From the NCBI GenBank assembly GCA_050084985.1, contig JBITNC010000002.1, positions 29,450,001 to 29,514,000 of the forward strand: a DNA stretch of 64,000 bases. Direction: 5' to 3'. Both the position numbers and the translations under genes were made by a program. Under the pieces are notes generated by a model that saw nothing but the letters and a program-made list of their open reading frames with translations, searched no databases and was not told the DNA's origin. Shown here piece by piece: positions 1 through 10,687 of the stretch (its first letter is position 1; the number at the start of each line of letters is the position of its first letter). This stretch comes from Nageia nagi. Lineage: Eukaryota; Pinophyta.

Positions 1-224
1 AGTCGTTGACGTTCTGTTACAATCGCTAGCGTTTGATTACAGTCACCGACGTTCGATTCCAGTCGCTGGCATTTCTGCAACAGAGTTCCAAAAAAGCACA
101 GAACCTAAAATTTGAAGTCAGTATTCGAAAAAAATCCAAATAAACCAGATAACAGAAAGGTAAAACCGTTTTAACACAAAACCTCCCTATCAATAACGGA
201 AGGGCCCTCCTTCTAGCGCCAGAA
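1..224 (-). mobile_element. Internal 5' leader of Tat-like Gypsy element F (runs off left edge)
   Basis: This is the start of the internal region of an LTR element transcribed leftwards. It adjoins the LTR at 225-1052. Positions 205-221 read, on the minus strand, TGGCGCTAGAAGGAGGG, a primer-binding-site-like sequence three bases inside the LTR. It is identical to the one in element E at 25081-25097. Positions 1-75 hold four units of the CpG-containing 20-bp repeat that also occupies the leader of E. The rest of the element lies outside the window. Confidence 0.8.
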
Positions 225-1052
225 TGTTGCAGTGAAAATGGAGCTGGAATGTAGAATAAGATATAATAAAATTATTCTTCAATCTTCACTGAACCTCAAA
301 AAATATGAAATAGATATACATGTTATTGTAAATTGATATTGATATTCAGTTCAAACTACAATATGCCCTTAGGAGGGACTTTTTACAAATGCCATTGCCA
401 AAATAAGAGTGTTAGATCTTCATTATTTTGAGTTGCTTGCTTCTCTCCTTGATGTAGACAACCTGTAAATCCTACACACATGCAAGAGACAATAACATCA
501 AAGCATCTATGTATGACATGTATTAAAATGAAACTAGCATAAAACAATAAGAGGTATGAGCTCACAAGATTTTGGCAGCATTACCCTACTTCAAAATTGG
601 GTTCAATTGGGGTCCTTAGATTGATCTATTAGCTTGTATTTATAGATTTTTAGGTGAGACGTTCCAATGCGGGTAAGGGGAAGTGAAAAGCCACTGTAGG
701 TCGTAACTGACCCCCTCTAGCCACATCATCTTGGAAGAATGAATCGTTTCAGCTTCCTTTTGGTTTTTTGTTCGGCTGTTACAGAGTCACCGATGTTTGG
801 AATACGAACACTGACGACTGGATCAAAACGTCGACGATTCAAGGCGAACGTCGACGACTGGTTAACAATATAAAAAATGACCGCCTAATAGTCAAATTTT
901 ATCGAAAAGGGGTTATATGACCACTCGTTTTGCATGTGTTCGATGAGAGCTATCCAATAATGGAGTTTTTGAACCTATTTTATGTTGTTACAATGAGTTA
1001 TGAATATTCCAACGTTTACTTAGTTAAAGAGGGACATTTTTAGGTGTCTACA
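225..1052 (-). repeat. LTR of element F (5' LTR, minus orientation)
   Basis: An 828-bp LTR that on the minus strand begins TGTAGACACCTAAAAATG and ends TGCAACA. It aligns along its length with the two LTRs of element E (13761-14607 and 25101-25947) but with clear divergence. A TATA-like TATAAATA lies on the minus strand near 640. Because the primer site lies on its left, this is the 5' LTR. The partner LTR and the target duplication cannot be seen; the five bases to the right are GGATG. Confidence 0.85.
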
Positions 1053-2102
1053 GGATGAGAAGTAATTATGAACAATGTTGCATTCACCGTCTCAACAAAG
1101 CTTATTGTAACATATATTAGGATTAGTAGATGATGAGGAGGTGATTTTTCTAAGAGAAGATGAACCAAGCCACATAACACGATAATTTTCTCAAAGAGAA
1201 TGAAAACTTTTTCTAGCTTAAATCAAGGATTTCATAAGAATTGCTCTCAAAACATTAAGATAATGTTGCCATGTTGGTGATGCAATACTTGATGATGGAG
1301 GGCAAGTTTAAGCATGTATTTGGGTATTATGTGGTCATTTTGAAATCTATTAAGAATGATGAAAAAGGTTAGCATCCCTTATTCCTCTTTAACTCAATCA
1401 AGAAGTTGATTAGATTGTTGAAAGTAGGGAAAACCAAGTTATCTCTACACCAAAGACTACTCAAAATCATGTTTAATCATGTATTGGATAAATAAGGGGT
1501 GAAAGCCTTGGTAAGCTCGATTAGGTGAAGCAAATTCCCTTGATGAAGGTACAACTCTTGTTGTGACAAGCCCAAAGGAGCCTAAAGAATCCAACAAAGA
1601 CCTAAAATCTATAGGAGGTAAAGAACTATAGAATTTATCAACATTAAATTATGAAGAACCGTTGCTAAACCAATAGAAGAAAGATCAAAGTAAAAAAAGT
1701 ACACCATTTATGCTTCTTAGCAACCTAAGAAAGTGTATCAAAATGTTTACCAAACTTTAAACTTTGATAAGGAAAAATATTATTATGGATTCAAAGGACT
1801 TTATGAATGAGGACGAAGCTACCAAAAAGGAGGATAAGATGAGTTTAGAGGTGAAAATGGTGGATAAGCCCAACCAATAGAAGGAATACCTAAAGTCAGT
1901 GCCCCAACCTGAGGAAGTTACATTCAATGCAAAACCATTTTTAACTTCTCTTTGATATATTTCAATACCTTCTTCTAGAGGTTTTATGGTGGCACATTTT
2001 GGAAGAATGTTGGAAAAGATTGCAGTGTTTGGCTTTACACCTTCTTCACATCATATGGTGTAGGTACATAATTTCAAATTGGTACATTTGCATAAGGGGG
2101 AG
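1053..2102. other. Degenerate repeat, gene-like remnant interrupted by element D
   Basis: No open frame survives. Read on the plus strand, 1290-1500 gives a broken protein similar to one that can be read at 63410-63600; the shared pattern includes a run like VVILK or LAILN, then P-L/Y-F-L-F. Both places also share an AATCCAACAAAGAC stretch (about 1586 and 63767). This is an old dispersed family that I cannot name. The last bases before element D (2091-2102) form a G-rich tract like the polypurine tract of the Copia family. Confidence 0.45.
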
Positions 2103-2610
2103 TGTTAGAATTTGTAATGAAATATTGTGAATATCTAGACTCCTTGTAAATTCAATTAATCACTTAAAGGTATGTAGATACCTTAAGTGATTAATAGAAT
2201 TCTTTAATATGTAGACTTTGACTTTACCAAAGGAGTTAGTTGGTAGGTTGAAGTTTGGTGGTACATTTAATGTAACCCTAACCTTACCCTTGGGTTAAAG
2301 GAAGGTTAGGGAGGTGCTCTCAACCTATAAATAGAGGGCCTCTCCTCATGTAAATATATCTAAGTTTTGAGTAAGATTACTCTACTTGGTTGTGTAGGAG
2401 AGAGCTAGAGAATAGTTGTAAGAGAGACATAGATTTGAGAATAAGAGGACTAGTTGTGGATGTACTCCCAAGGAGGGAGGAACCACATTATATTGGTGTC
2501 ATATTGTGTGAATGATGTTCTTAGAATTATAGATGTGTTATCTTGTGTACACTTGAGTTTCCTAGTCTAAGGTCCTAGAGGATTTGTTTAGATCTTGTTC
2601 AAATCCTTCA
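2103..2610 (+). repeat. 5' LTR of element D
   Basis: 508 bp, starting TGTTAGAATTTG and ending TCCTTCA. I found no difference from 5550-6057 when reading both through. It is the same LTR family as element A. The primer-binding site follows directly. Unusually, it is preceded by ATAAGGGGGAG, nearly the same as the polypurine tract that precedes the 3' LTR. Confidence 0.93.
2326..2334 (+). promoter_or_regulatory. TATA box in the LTR of element D
   Basis: TATAAATAG about 224 bp into the LTR, in sense with the element. The same motif sits at the matching place in the 3' copy and in the LTRs of C (7305-7313), B (42174-42182) and A (minus strand). Transcription of the element would start shortly downstream. 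Confidence 0.7.
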
Positions 2611-2612
2611 TT

Positions 2613-2624
2613 TGGTATCAGAGC
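2613..2624 (+). other. Primer-binding site of element D (initiator tRNA-Met)
   Basis: TGGTATCAGAGC, the standard plant Copia primer site complementary to the 3' end of initiator tRNA-Met, two bases after the LTR. It marks the left LTR as the 5' LTR. Confidence 0.92.
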
Positions 2625-3479
2625 CTTGTTGTGGAAGCTCTTTTGGTGTGGAAGCTACATCTTGGAAGTGCTTCATCCTTCTCAACTTTGGAGATCTTCA
2701 TTCTTCATTGTGAGGTAAAAGGTTTGCAAAGGTATAACCTTCTATCCTTCTTTAACAAAGTTCATTATGATACTAATCTTTTGTATGATTATGCTAGCTC
2801 AATGTCAATGTCTTAGCAATACCATAATATATTTTTGCTATTCTCTTCTTACTAACAAACTTTTATGTTAGTAATCTAATTTTTAATGTACAAAGAAAAT
2901 GTTTTTTCTTTTGAGCAAAAATATATTATGCTAGCATCTTATTGAAAAGATTTTTTACAATAGTCTTTTGTGAACAATATCAAAAAAAAGTTAATCATAA
3001 AATAATGTTAGTTCAATTGTCTCAATAACATAATATAGTATTGCTTATTTTATTCTACTAACAATCTTTTATGTTAAGTGATTGAGCAATAATACATTAT
3101 GCACAATTTGCAATTTGTACACTAATATTTTGTCTTGATTAGTTGCAATATTGCTATTTTTTTTCTTTTTACATACCTCTTATTCTTTTGGTATTAAGAG
3201 GTTTATATATGTAAAAAAAAAAGGGGAAATCATTTGTTAGAGGCAATAGTTTAAAATTTAAAACAAATATGGAGAGATTATTGTTGAACAAATAAAAAGA
3301 AGAAGAAGGTATCTACCTTCATTTGCAATTTTTTTTTTCAATTTTACAATAGCATTAAATTGAAAAACATACAAATATTATTAAAAGTTTTAAAATATAA
3401 AACAAAATAATATATAATTGTTATATTTTAAATTCGTTTAAAATATAATAAACATATATTAAAAATATTCAAACTGATT
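2625..3479 (+). other. Untranslated leader of element D
   Basis: A+T-rich leader with homopolymer runs and no credible frame. A GAGGTAAAA sequence near 2711 recurs after the primer site of C and B and, as GAGGTAAATT, of A. It could be a splice donor or a conserved leader element. Several short A/T runs mimic those in the leaders of the other three Copia elements. Confidence 0.6.
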
Positions 3480-4260
3480 TGGGGGGGGTCAAGTTTTTTT
3501 TAAAATTTTTTAAAACACGCGGGGGCATTCCCCCGCGCGCAGCGCGCGCGGCCACCTCCCACCGTGCGGCTACCGCGTGGCTCCACCCCCGCGACCACCT
3601 CCATCTCCTCGCGCGCCCAAGGGGTTCAAACGACGTGCGCGCCACCTCCGCTGCGCCACTCGCGCCTCCCGCGCATGCAACCGCTCCTCTGCTCCCGTCC
3701 AGCGTCGAACCGCGCAGCCATCTCCCTCGCGTGCGCCAAGCTGCGCCGACTCCCTCCTCCCTCACATGTGTGAACTTGTTTGAACAGATGCATGATGCAG
3801 ACTACGTTTCACGGAATGCAATGATCGTAGGAGATGCACCAAAACAGATACGTTGAATGGGTATGTGATGCATGGTGCAGACAGACCTTCATGGCTACGG
3901 TTGACATCTCCATCTGCTCGCGCGTTGATTGAGTCTCCTCCCAACCCTGCAAACTGTTTGCCAAGATGCATGCTGACCTGCACGCCTCCTCCCACGCCTG
4001 CTCCCTCCTGGTCTCCCTGCTCATGGTCACACCGTGGAGTTCTGCACTCTCTTCCTCCCTCTCCTCTTAAAGCTCCTCCTCTCTGGTCAGCCTCCTGCGC
4101 CAGCCTTCTCATCCTCCTTCCATGGTCAAGGTTGATGGCTACCAACACCTTGCAAGTCTTCCAAGTCACCTTAAATGCCTTAGTTTTGTTTTTTGACCAC
4201 CTCCATATTTTCCCTTCCACAAAGCAACGTGTCTTTTTTGTGGAAAGAACAAGGGGGGGT
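3480..4260 (+). other. GC-rich captured insert in element D
   Basis: About 780 bp, strikingly richer in G+C than the surrounding DNA; 3520-3770 is the most extreme and is full of CpG. It is framed by G runs (3480-3488 and 4253-4259). Both strands stay open for 60-150 codons in several frames, but this is a by-product of GC content; no family is recognisable in the first 250 bp. The following part contains a PPR-like segment. The block has no counterpart in A, B or C at the same place, where other inserts sit. Confidence 0.65.
3765..3855 (+). pseudogene. PPR protein gene fragment inside element D
   Basis: The plus-strand frame from about 3765 reads LFEQMHDADYVSRNAMIVG, which fits the plant pentatricopeptide repeat pattern (LF..M...D.VSWNAMI.GYA.NG), followed by a decayed match to GYAQNGYVE before a stop at 3854-3856. 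PPR proteins are organelle RNA-binding proteins. Only about one repeat is recognisable. It lies in sense with the retroelement. Element A carries a fragment of the same repeat region (51060-51160, minus strand), also in sense with its element. Confidence 0.6.
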
Positions 4261-4679
4261 CATATTTTACACCTACTAAGCATTTAATGATTATTGACTT
4301 AGGCATTTTTTTAGTTCATAAGGTAGACAAAGCCTTCCAAAGCATTTAAAATAGGGGTATGGGTCTCCTATTCCACCTTGCAAGTTCTCTAAAAATCCAC
4401 TACTCCCCTTACATGCACTTAGGAGTACTTAAAATAATTTCTTATTTTCTCCTCAAAATTAAATGCTTAATTAAAAGGTGCACATGCATAGTAATTTAGT
4501 CTAAAGTATGCTATTTTTTTAAGTAAAAGGAATTTTTTTTACTTAAAATGCATCACTTATAAAACAAGTCTTAGCATACAAGTTGGTTCTCTAGAGATAA
4601 ACCTTTAAGTAAAAAGGGGGGCCTTGGTATAATTTTTTTTACTTACATTTTATCTAGATGTTGCATATGATGCATGTAT

Positions 4680-4920
4680 CTTATTTGAAGACTAAAACAT
4701 GCTTAGGACTTAAATTTTTAATGCATGATGCATGCTTACTTAAATTTTAAGTCATGATAAAATGCATGCTAAGGACTTAAATTTTTAATGCATGATGCAT
4801 GCTTACTTAAGTCATGATAGAATGCATGTTATAAATATACTTAGGACTTAAATTTTTAATGCATGATGCATGCTTACTTAAATTTTTAAGTCATGATACA
4901 ATGCATGTTATGAATTAAAT
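4680..4920 (+). repeat. Short tandem repeat in the leader of element D
   Basis: About three copies of a unit of roughly 60-75 bp built around ATGCATGATGCATGCTTAC, with a self-complementary core. A more decayed version sits in element C around 9500-9760, at the matching place upstream of gag. It is therefore part of the shared Copia leader. Confidence 0.6.
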
Positions 4921-4979
4921 ACTAAGTAGGACTTAGTTCCTTGTTTAATTCATTAAGTGCTTGAATTAAGTGAGAAAAA

Positions 4980-5549
4980 TATGATTCGCTCTGCATGACG
5001 AACTTGTTGTACATTCTATACCTCTGTGGTGAGTTTGCTCTGCGTGAGAAACTCGTTGTACAATTTTATGCTCTATTTTAAAATCAACACATGTCTATAT
5101 ACAACAGGTGACTATGAGTGATGGCTTGGCATCTCCGTGATGGCTTATAGTGCACCATTGATCAGTTATTTATAAGATGACATTATTTGATTCTCTTATT
5201 TGAATATATGATGCATCTAACTGATTTTGTTCATGAGTTGCTTGTAGCATGCAGGATCTTCTTTAGAAATGCAGGTTACTCACCTTGAGAAAGCAAGCTC
5301 ATGGAGACTCACATGTCAGCTTAAAGTTGATCGACTACTATGTACAGTGAAACCAGTTGTGGTTAATGATTGTATTGTAAACCATTTTTGTCAAATGGTA
5401 ATGTAGTGAGTCTCATACTAGTTCTCAAAAAGATTCTCAAAAATATGTAAAAGTTCTCATCTCCACTTGTATCTCTATGGAGGAGAACTCTCTCTTACTC
5501 TCTCTCTTCTCTCTTCTACGCTCTATCCCAATATTGCATTAAGGGGGAG
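4980..5549 (+). other. 3' untranslated region and polypurine tract of element D
   Basis: Matches the 3' region of element A (43683-44240, other strand), including about two copies of the 49-bp GTTTGCTCTGCGTGAGAAAC-type unit that is repeated about ten times in A. It ends in the polypurine tract TTAAGGGGGAG (5539-5549) directly before the 3' LTR. Coding sequence that should precede it is absent, so the deletion removed gag-pol between the leader and this segment. Confidence 0.8.
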
Positions 5550-6057
5550 TGTTAGAATTTGTAATGAAATATTGTGAATATCTAGACTCCTTGTAAATTC
5601 AATTAATCACTTAAAGGTATGTAGATACCTTAAGTGATTAATAGAATTCTTTAATATGTAGACTTTGACTTTACCAAAGGAGTTAGTTGGTAGGTTGAAG
5701 TTTGGTGGTACATTTAATGTAACCCTAACCTTACCCTTGGGTTAAAGGAAGGTTAGGGAGGTGCTCTCAACCTATAAATAGAGGGCCTCTCCTCATGTAA
5801 ATATATCTAAGTTTTGAGTAAGATTACTCTACTTGGTTGTGTAGGAGAGAGCTAGAGAATAGTTGTAAGAGAGACATAGATTTGAGAATAAGAGGACTAG
5901 TTGTGGATGTACTCCCAAGGAGGGAGGAACCACATTATATTGGTGTCATATTGTGTGAATGATGTTCTTAGAATTATAGATGTGTTATCTTGTGTACACT
6001 TGAGTTTCCTAGTCTAAGGTCCTAGAGGATTTGTTTAGATCTTGTTCAAATCCTTCA
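5550..6057 (+). repeat. 3' LTR of element D
   Basis: 508 bp, same start and end as 2103-2610 and no difference seen. Preceded by the polypurine tract and followed by GGTAG. Confidence 0.93.
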
Positions 6058-7082
6058 GGTAGACCATATAGTGTACTTAGATCATTTCATATAATATGTT
6101 AATGGTGAATTTAGATCATTTAATCTCCATGGATTGGGCCACTGTAAAAGTGTGGTTAGGTTTTCCTTCAAGTGTCATCAATCTCAGAGTAGGATGAGTA
6201 AGGAAAAAGATTGAATGTTTACTAGTCAATTCCACTAGGCCATCCTTTTAGGAACCCATGGACAACATTATGATTGAGCTTTAGTGCCTCAAGGAACCAA
6301 GAACAACGTATTCTAGAAGCATTCTTCCATGAGATGGAATGCTTTTGTAGTAATTAAATAATACGATTAATGCAAATGGGGTTGATTAATGGAATATTGC
6401 TCTAATTTATAAATATTGATGCGTAAATCATAAATATGGCAATAACATGTATCATAAATGTAGTAGTGTTTACTTAGGTTCTATATCCATTCTGTTAATT
6501 ATAAAATGCACAAAAGCCAAAGCATACATTCATGAACAAGTACATTATTGATGCCTTAGAATTGGTACACCATCAGCATCGTAAGATGAGTGAAATTACG
6601 AATGCAAAGAAGAATGTAACAATTAGCAAATTAGCAAATAATCAAGTTATAAACATACATCTAAACTTACATAATGATAGATGTGCAATGTAGGTACATA
6701 AAGCAAATTGCAATCCTTCAAATGATCTTCAATTGATAATCATTGTATTAGCTTTAAATGATTATTTGCCTATGATTCGCTCATGGTCTATAGGTCATCA
6801 AATTATGCCTTTATATATGATACAAGTTTACATGATTTTGATATTTTGACCTCTTGTACAATTCACAAGGGTCGAATACATGGCCTACACCTCTTTTATA
6901 CATTTTTAATCCCTTTTTACATAATATTATGTTAAGGGATTAAAATGAATTATTAAATACATAAAGGTTCATTTTGAGGCATCTACTTCTTCTGAATTGC
7001 ACCTATTTAAAAAAAAAAAAATTAATTATTAAGAGGTGGTTTAAAATTGCCCCCTTAAACTATGTGGGGGTAGTTATAAATT
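6058..7082. other. Degenerate sequence between elements D and C
   Basis: No usable frame. The first 300 bp may continue the remnant that D interrupted. From about 6400 to 6987 the sequence loosely resembles the LTR-like copies at 31031-31625 and 32229-32800 and ends in GAGGCATCTACT, close to their TTTAGGTGTCTACA end. It could be an old solo LTR of that family. 7035-7075 has a hairpin-like GCCCCCTTAAACTATGTGGGGG; a similar C/G pair lies just beyond the far end of element C (27285-27325). Confidence 0.35.
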
Positions 7083-7584
7083 TATTGGAATGTATAATGC
7101 ATTATTGTAAAGGTTTGTATTAAATCTTCAATGCAAGTTCACTAATACTTAAAGGTATCATTTGATACCTTAAGTATTTAAGTAAATATGATAATGTAAC
7201 TTGTCCTACACTCCATGTCATGAGCATGCCCCTTGGATAAAAGGATGTGCATATCATGATTTTGTACATTGGATAAAAGGGCGATCCAAAGAGAGATTTT
7301 GGCCTATAAATAGAAGGCTCCCTCTTTGTGATTACACACCGATTGTGGAGTAAAGTTATGCTATAGGATAGAAGTGTAGGAGTTGAGATTAGGAGGATTG
7401 TAAGAGAGTTGTATTTGTGATTGAAGTAAAGATCTAGTTAGTGGATGTACTCCAAGTTGGAGCAACCACTTACATCTTGTGTTATATTTGTGATATTGCT
7501 TTGTGTGATAGTTAGATGTGAATTGAGAGCTTTCATATGATTTTGGTAGTTTAGGATTGTTCTTGTTATAAGTCGATTCTCTCA
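7083..7584 (+). repeat. 5' LTR of element C
   Basis: 502 bp, same family as the LTRs of element B (TGTTGGAATGTATAATGCATT start; here the first bases are TATTGG). TATA box at 7305-7313. Ends TTCTCTCA directly before the primer-binding region. Confidence 0.9.
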
Positions 7585-7586
7585 TT

Positions 7587-7598
7587 TGGTATCAGAGC
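7587..7598 (+). other. Primer-binding site of element C (tRNA-Met)
   Basis: TGGTATCAGAGC two bases after the LTR end, identical to the sites of D and B. Confidence 0.92.
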
Positions 7599-8181
7599 TT
7601 AGTGTGGAAGCTCTTCATCTTAGAGGTCTTCATTCCTCATCCTACAGTCCTTTGTTGAGGTAAAACTAAGAGAAGGCATAAATTTCTTCCTTCTTATTTT
7701 TTTTTTTTTCATTAAGAATACTAACATATTTTGTGAGATGTGTTAGTTTTTTTTTTTTTTGCAAATATGATCAAAAATAGAAATATAATGAATTTTTTAT
7801 ACTAACCTCTTATTTTATTTACATTCTTTTACAAATACTATTTAAGAGGATAGTATACAATTTTTTTTTTCCAAAAAAAAAATGCTTAAACTTAGCAATT
7901 TATGGTAATGCAATCTTTTAAAATTTTTTTAGCTTCAAAAGATGTTTTATATATTGCTAAAATTTGTTAGTTTGAAATAAAAATATATTGATATTGTTTT
8001 TGTCAAATATGATAATTTATGATTATGTACAAAATTTATCATTATAATTTTTTCATAATTATTGTTACTTTTACATAGTAATCCTTTTTTACTATATACA
8101 TGTTTTTTATTTAAAAAAAAAGAGGGAAGGGCTTATTTTGAAGGGAAACATAAATATATTACATATTATTTTATTATAACA

Positions 8182-8224
<43 letters not shown>

Positions 8225-8279
8225 AAATTTAATATAACTTGTTTGAAGGTTTACAAATTTTGTTTGAAATTAAAAGCTG
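7599..8279 (+). other. Leader of element C with AT microsatellite
   Basis: Untranslated, A+T-rich. It contains the GAGGTAAAAC segment shared with B and D near 7658 and an (AT)n run at about 8186-8218. No gene. Confidence 0.6.
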
Positions 8280-8995
8280 TAGAGGCCCTCCCTCCTTGGA
8301 ACAAGGTGAAATTAAAGGTGGTGAGGACTCATAAAATTCTGTGATGGTCATGGGTAGTGGGTATTACATGAGGTTGTGCTAAGCCTGGTCATTGGCCACT
8401 CATGTCGATGTATCTTATCCTCCCTCTTAGCAGCCCTTTCCTAACCCCTCTACCTTTGAGTGGCCCTTCTATAACTGCTTCAACCTCTACAACCCCTCTA
8501 CCTCTAAGTGGCCCTTCTGTAACTGCTTTGACATCTACAACCCCTCTACCTCTGAGTGGCCCTTTCACCAGTGTATCCCCTCCACCTTTGTGTGGCCCTT
8601 CCCTTGACGTATTCCATCCTCCATCTAGCATAAATCCCCATGTATCACATAGATCGTAGCAGCCCTCCAATGAATCCTGCTTACTACAGTAGCCCATAAA
8701 ATTTTATTTTCTAAGGCACTAACAATCTCAACATTAAAAAAAAAATTATTACACCAAAGTTTGTTATGGCGTGATGAAGGCTGACCCCTTCATTCGTAGT
8801 CAGGACCCATGTATACCTTTGTAACCCCTATCTCCCATCTTCCCAGCCCATCGTTAGCTCCACCATACTGTCACACCTCTTCATGCTTCTCCTTGCGGCC
8901 CTATTTTTTTCTATATTAGAATTGCGACCTCTAAAGACCATTAATACCTATCAAACCCCAGCAGCTTCTCTAATCAAAAAGGGGGGGTCATTTTT
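8280..8995 (+). other. Element-specific insert in element C with 48-bp proline-rich repeat
   Basis: Sequence without a counterpart in A, B or D. At 8436-8600 about three copies of a 48-bp unit follow each other; the plus strand would encode repeats of LPLSGPS..A.TSTTP in a short open frame (8402-8659). I do not recognise a family, and the lack of an upstream start context makes expression unlikely. The block ends in a G-run followed by TCATTTTTTTAATC, matching the right border of the insert in D. Confidence 0.5.
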
Positions 8996-10687
8996 TTAAT
9001 CTTTAACTTTTCTTTTGGAACACTCTTTTTTTAATTTCCATTAATGCCTTATCTCTCTAAGCAAGTAAAAGATCTATGGATGTTCATACATATTCTTCTC
9101 CTTTAAATGGATGTCATAATTTTTTTTTTCTAACTTAAAGTGAACTAAGGGCAAACTCTAAGCTTTAAATATCTTACAAGTAGACAAGTAATATTCTTTT
9201 CAACATTCAATGCTTTAGTTAATAAATCATTACTTGAGAAATAGAGGATCATTACTTGTCTAGTTTCTTAAAAGCAATTTGTTTTTAGATATTTTGTTAA
9301 GCAAAAATGAAGAAAAATCTACATTGGTAAGTATGGCAATTTGTTTTAGGCAAAATGTTTAAGGTATAAACTTGGCATTTCTCAAGTTACTAAGCATACA
9401 ATTTTTTTTTGCCTTAAGATCAACTTTAAGTAAAAAGTGGGGAATTTGTAATTTGTATGATTTTTTTTTTTATTTTTATTACTTAAAGTTTAAAACATGA
9501 TGCTTACTTAATTATTAGGGCTTAAAATGCTTAGTACTTAAGTTTTAAGTAAAATGATGCATGCTTCCTACTTATTTTTTAAGTTAAAAAGTGCATGTCT
9601 TTTATCACTTATTTTTACTTAACTTTTAAATGATGCATGCTTAAGATTAGTACTTATGCTTATTACTTAAAAATTTTAAGTTAATAAATGCATGCTTAGT
9701 ACTTAAATTTTTAGGATAATGTTGTATTCTTAGGACTTAATTCCTTAAGTTAAAATATGCATGTTGAGTATTTATCCTTCATGCAAAGATAACTTATGCA
9801 AATTTTTGAAATTAATACATGCTTATGCTTAAGTATTTCTCATTTTTTTTGCAAAATTAACTTGTGTAAAATTAAGTTTAATGTAAATATGTCCTTTAAG
9901 GGTTGGTAAACAAAACCCATTGGACACTTAAGTTTCAAATTATTGAATGGATGATGTTTTACTTATGCTCTTTTATTTCATATTTCACATTTTAATTTAT
10001 TTGCTTATGCAAATAAAAACACAAATATTGAAATGAGTAACCCCATACAATAAACACATCCGCATGTACATTCTGCAACATGACTTGTTTGGGGAGTCAT
10101 GAGGTGAGGATAGATGGATTGGAGCCTTTAAGTTCGATGATCCAAGTGGTGAAAAGTTCTTACTTATTAATTGGCCCTAAGTCCTCTGTTGGTCTGGACA
10201 TAACTTTATTAGATGGACAGGTATATATGTAGTGATACCACATATCTGCATGTCCATTTAGGGATTATCCTTATAACCTAGGAGGACAACTTGAAACCTA
10301 ATCAAGATTAATAATTTGACCGATCTAATAAACATCAGAACCTTGGAAAATAGCTATTACTTCTCCTTATGAGAGTATATTGCTGCCCAAGGGGAACTGG
10401 TTGAGGATTGGTAGGACCTGGACTCCTCTTATGTGGGCATCCAAGTGAAGGCCTAATTTTAGATAAGAAAATAAGATTCAATAATGTCACTCTACATCTA
10501 CGATTATTGAGATGAGAAATGTATTTGGGTACATGGGTTTTTATTTGAATTGTAAAACATTTGCACTTGTGAATCAAATCAAGCATGTCTTTAGTGTTAA
10601 ATGTAACATGTATTATTTACTTGGTTAAAACTTAACATTTTATTTATTGAAAACACATGCTTATTATTTCACAATTTTATGTAGCAA
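8996..10687 (+). other. Second leader part of element C, upstream of gag
   Basis: Untranslated. 9480-9760 has decayed ATGCATGCTT-type repeats. 10080-10687 is conserved with A (about 48780-49300, other strand) and B (54000-54626), including a stretch around GTGATACCACATATCTGCA. The conservation of about 600 bp directly upstream of gag in three copies suggests a packaging or translation-control region. Confidence 0.6.

Larger units (their letters stand above)
2103..6057 (+). mobile_element. Element D: non-autonomous Copia-family LTR retrotransposon
   Basis: A 3955-bp element with two 508-bp LTRs that read identically, a tRNA-Met-type primer site, and a polypurine tract, but no gag or pol. LTRs, leader and 3' untranslated region match the autonomous-type element A (43190-52266). 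D is therefore best read as a deletion derivative mobilised by relatives. The body carries a GC-rich insert with a PPR fragment (3480-4260). Flanking pentamers are GGGAG and GGTAG, four of five identical, so the target duplication is imperfect even though the LTRs suggest very recent insertion. Confidence 0.9.

Noticed and set aside
3479-3856. Overlapping open frames on both strands in the GC-rich block of element D
   Set aside because: High GC content removes stop codons in all frames. Only the short PPR-like part at the end has family support.
8402-8659. Proline-rich 85-codon frame as a host gene
   Set aside because: It is a 48-bp repeat inside a retroelement insert, open on both strands, with no family match.
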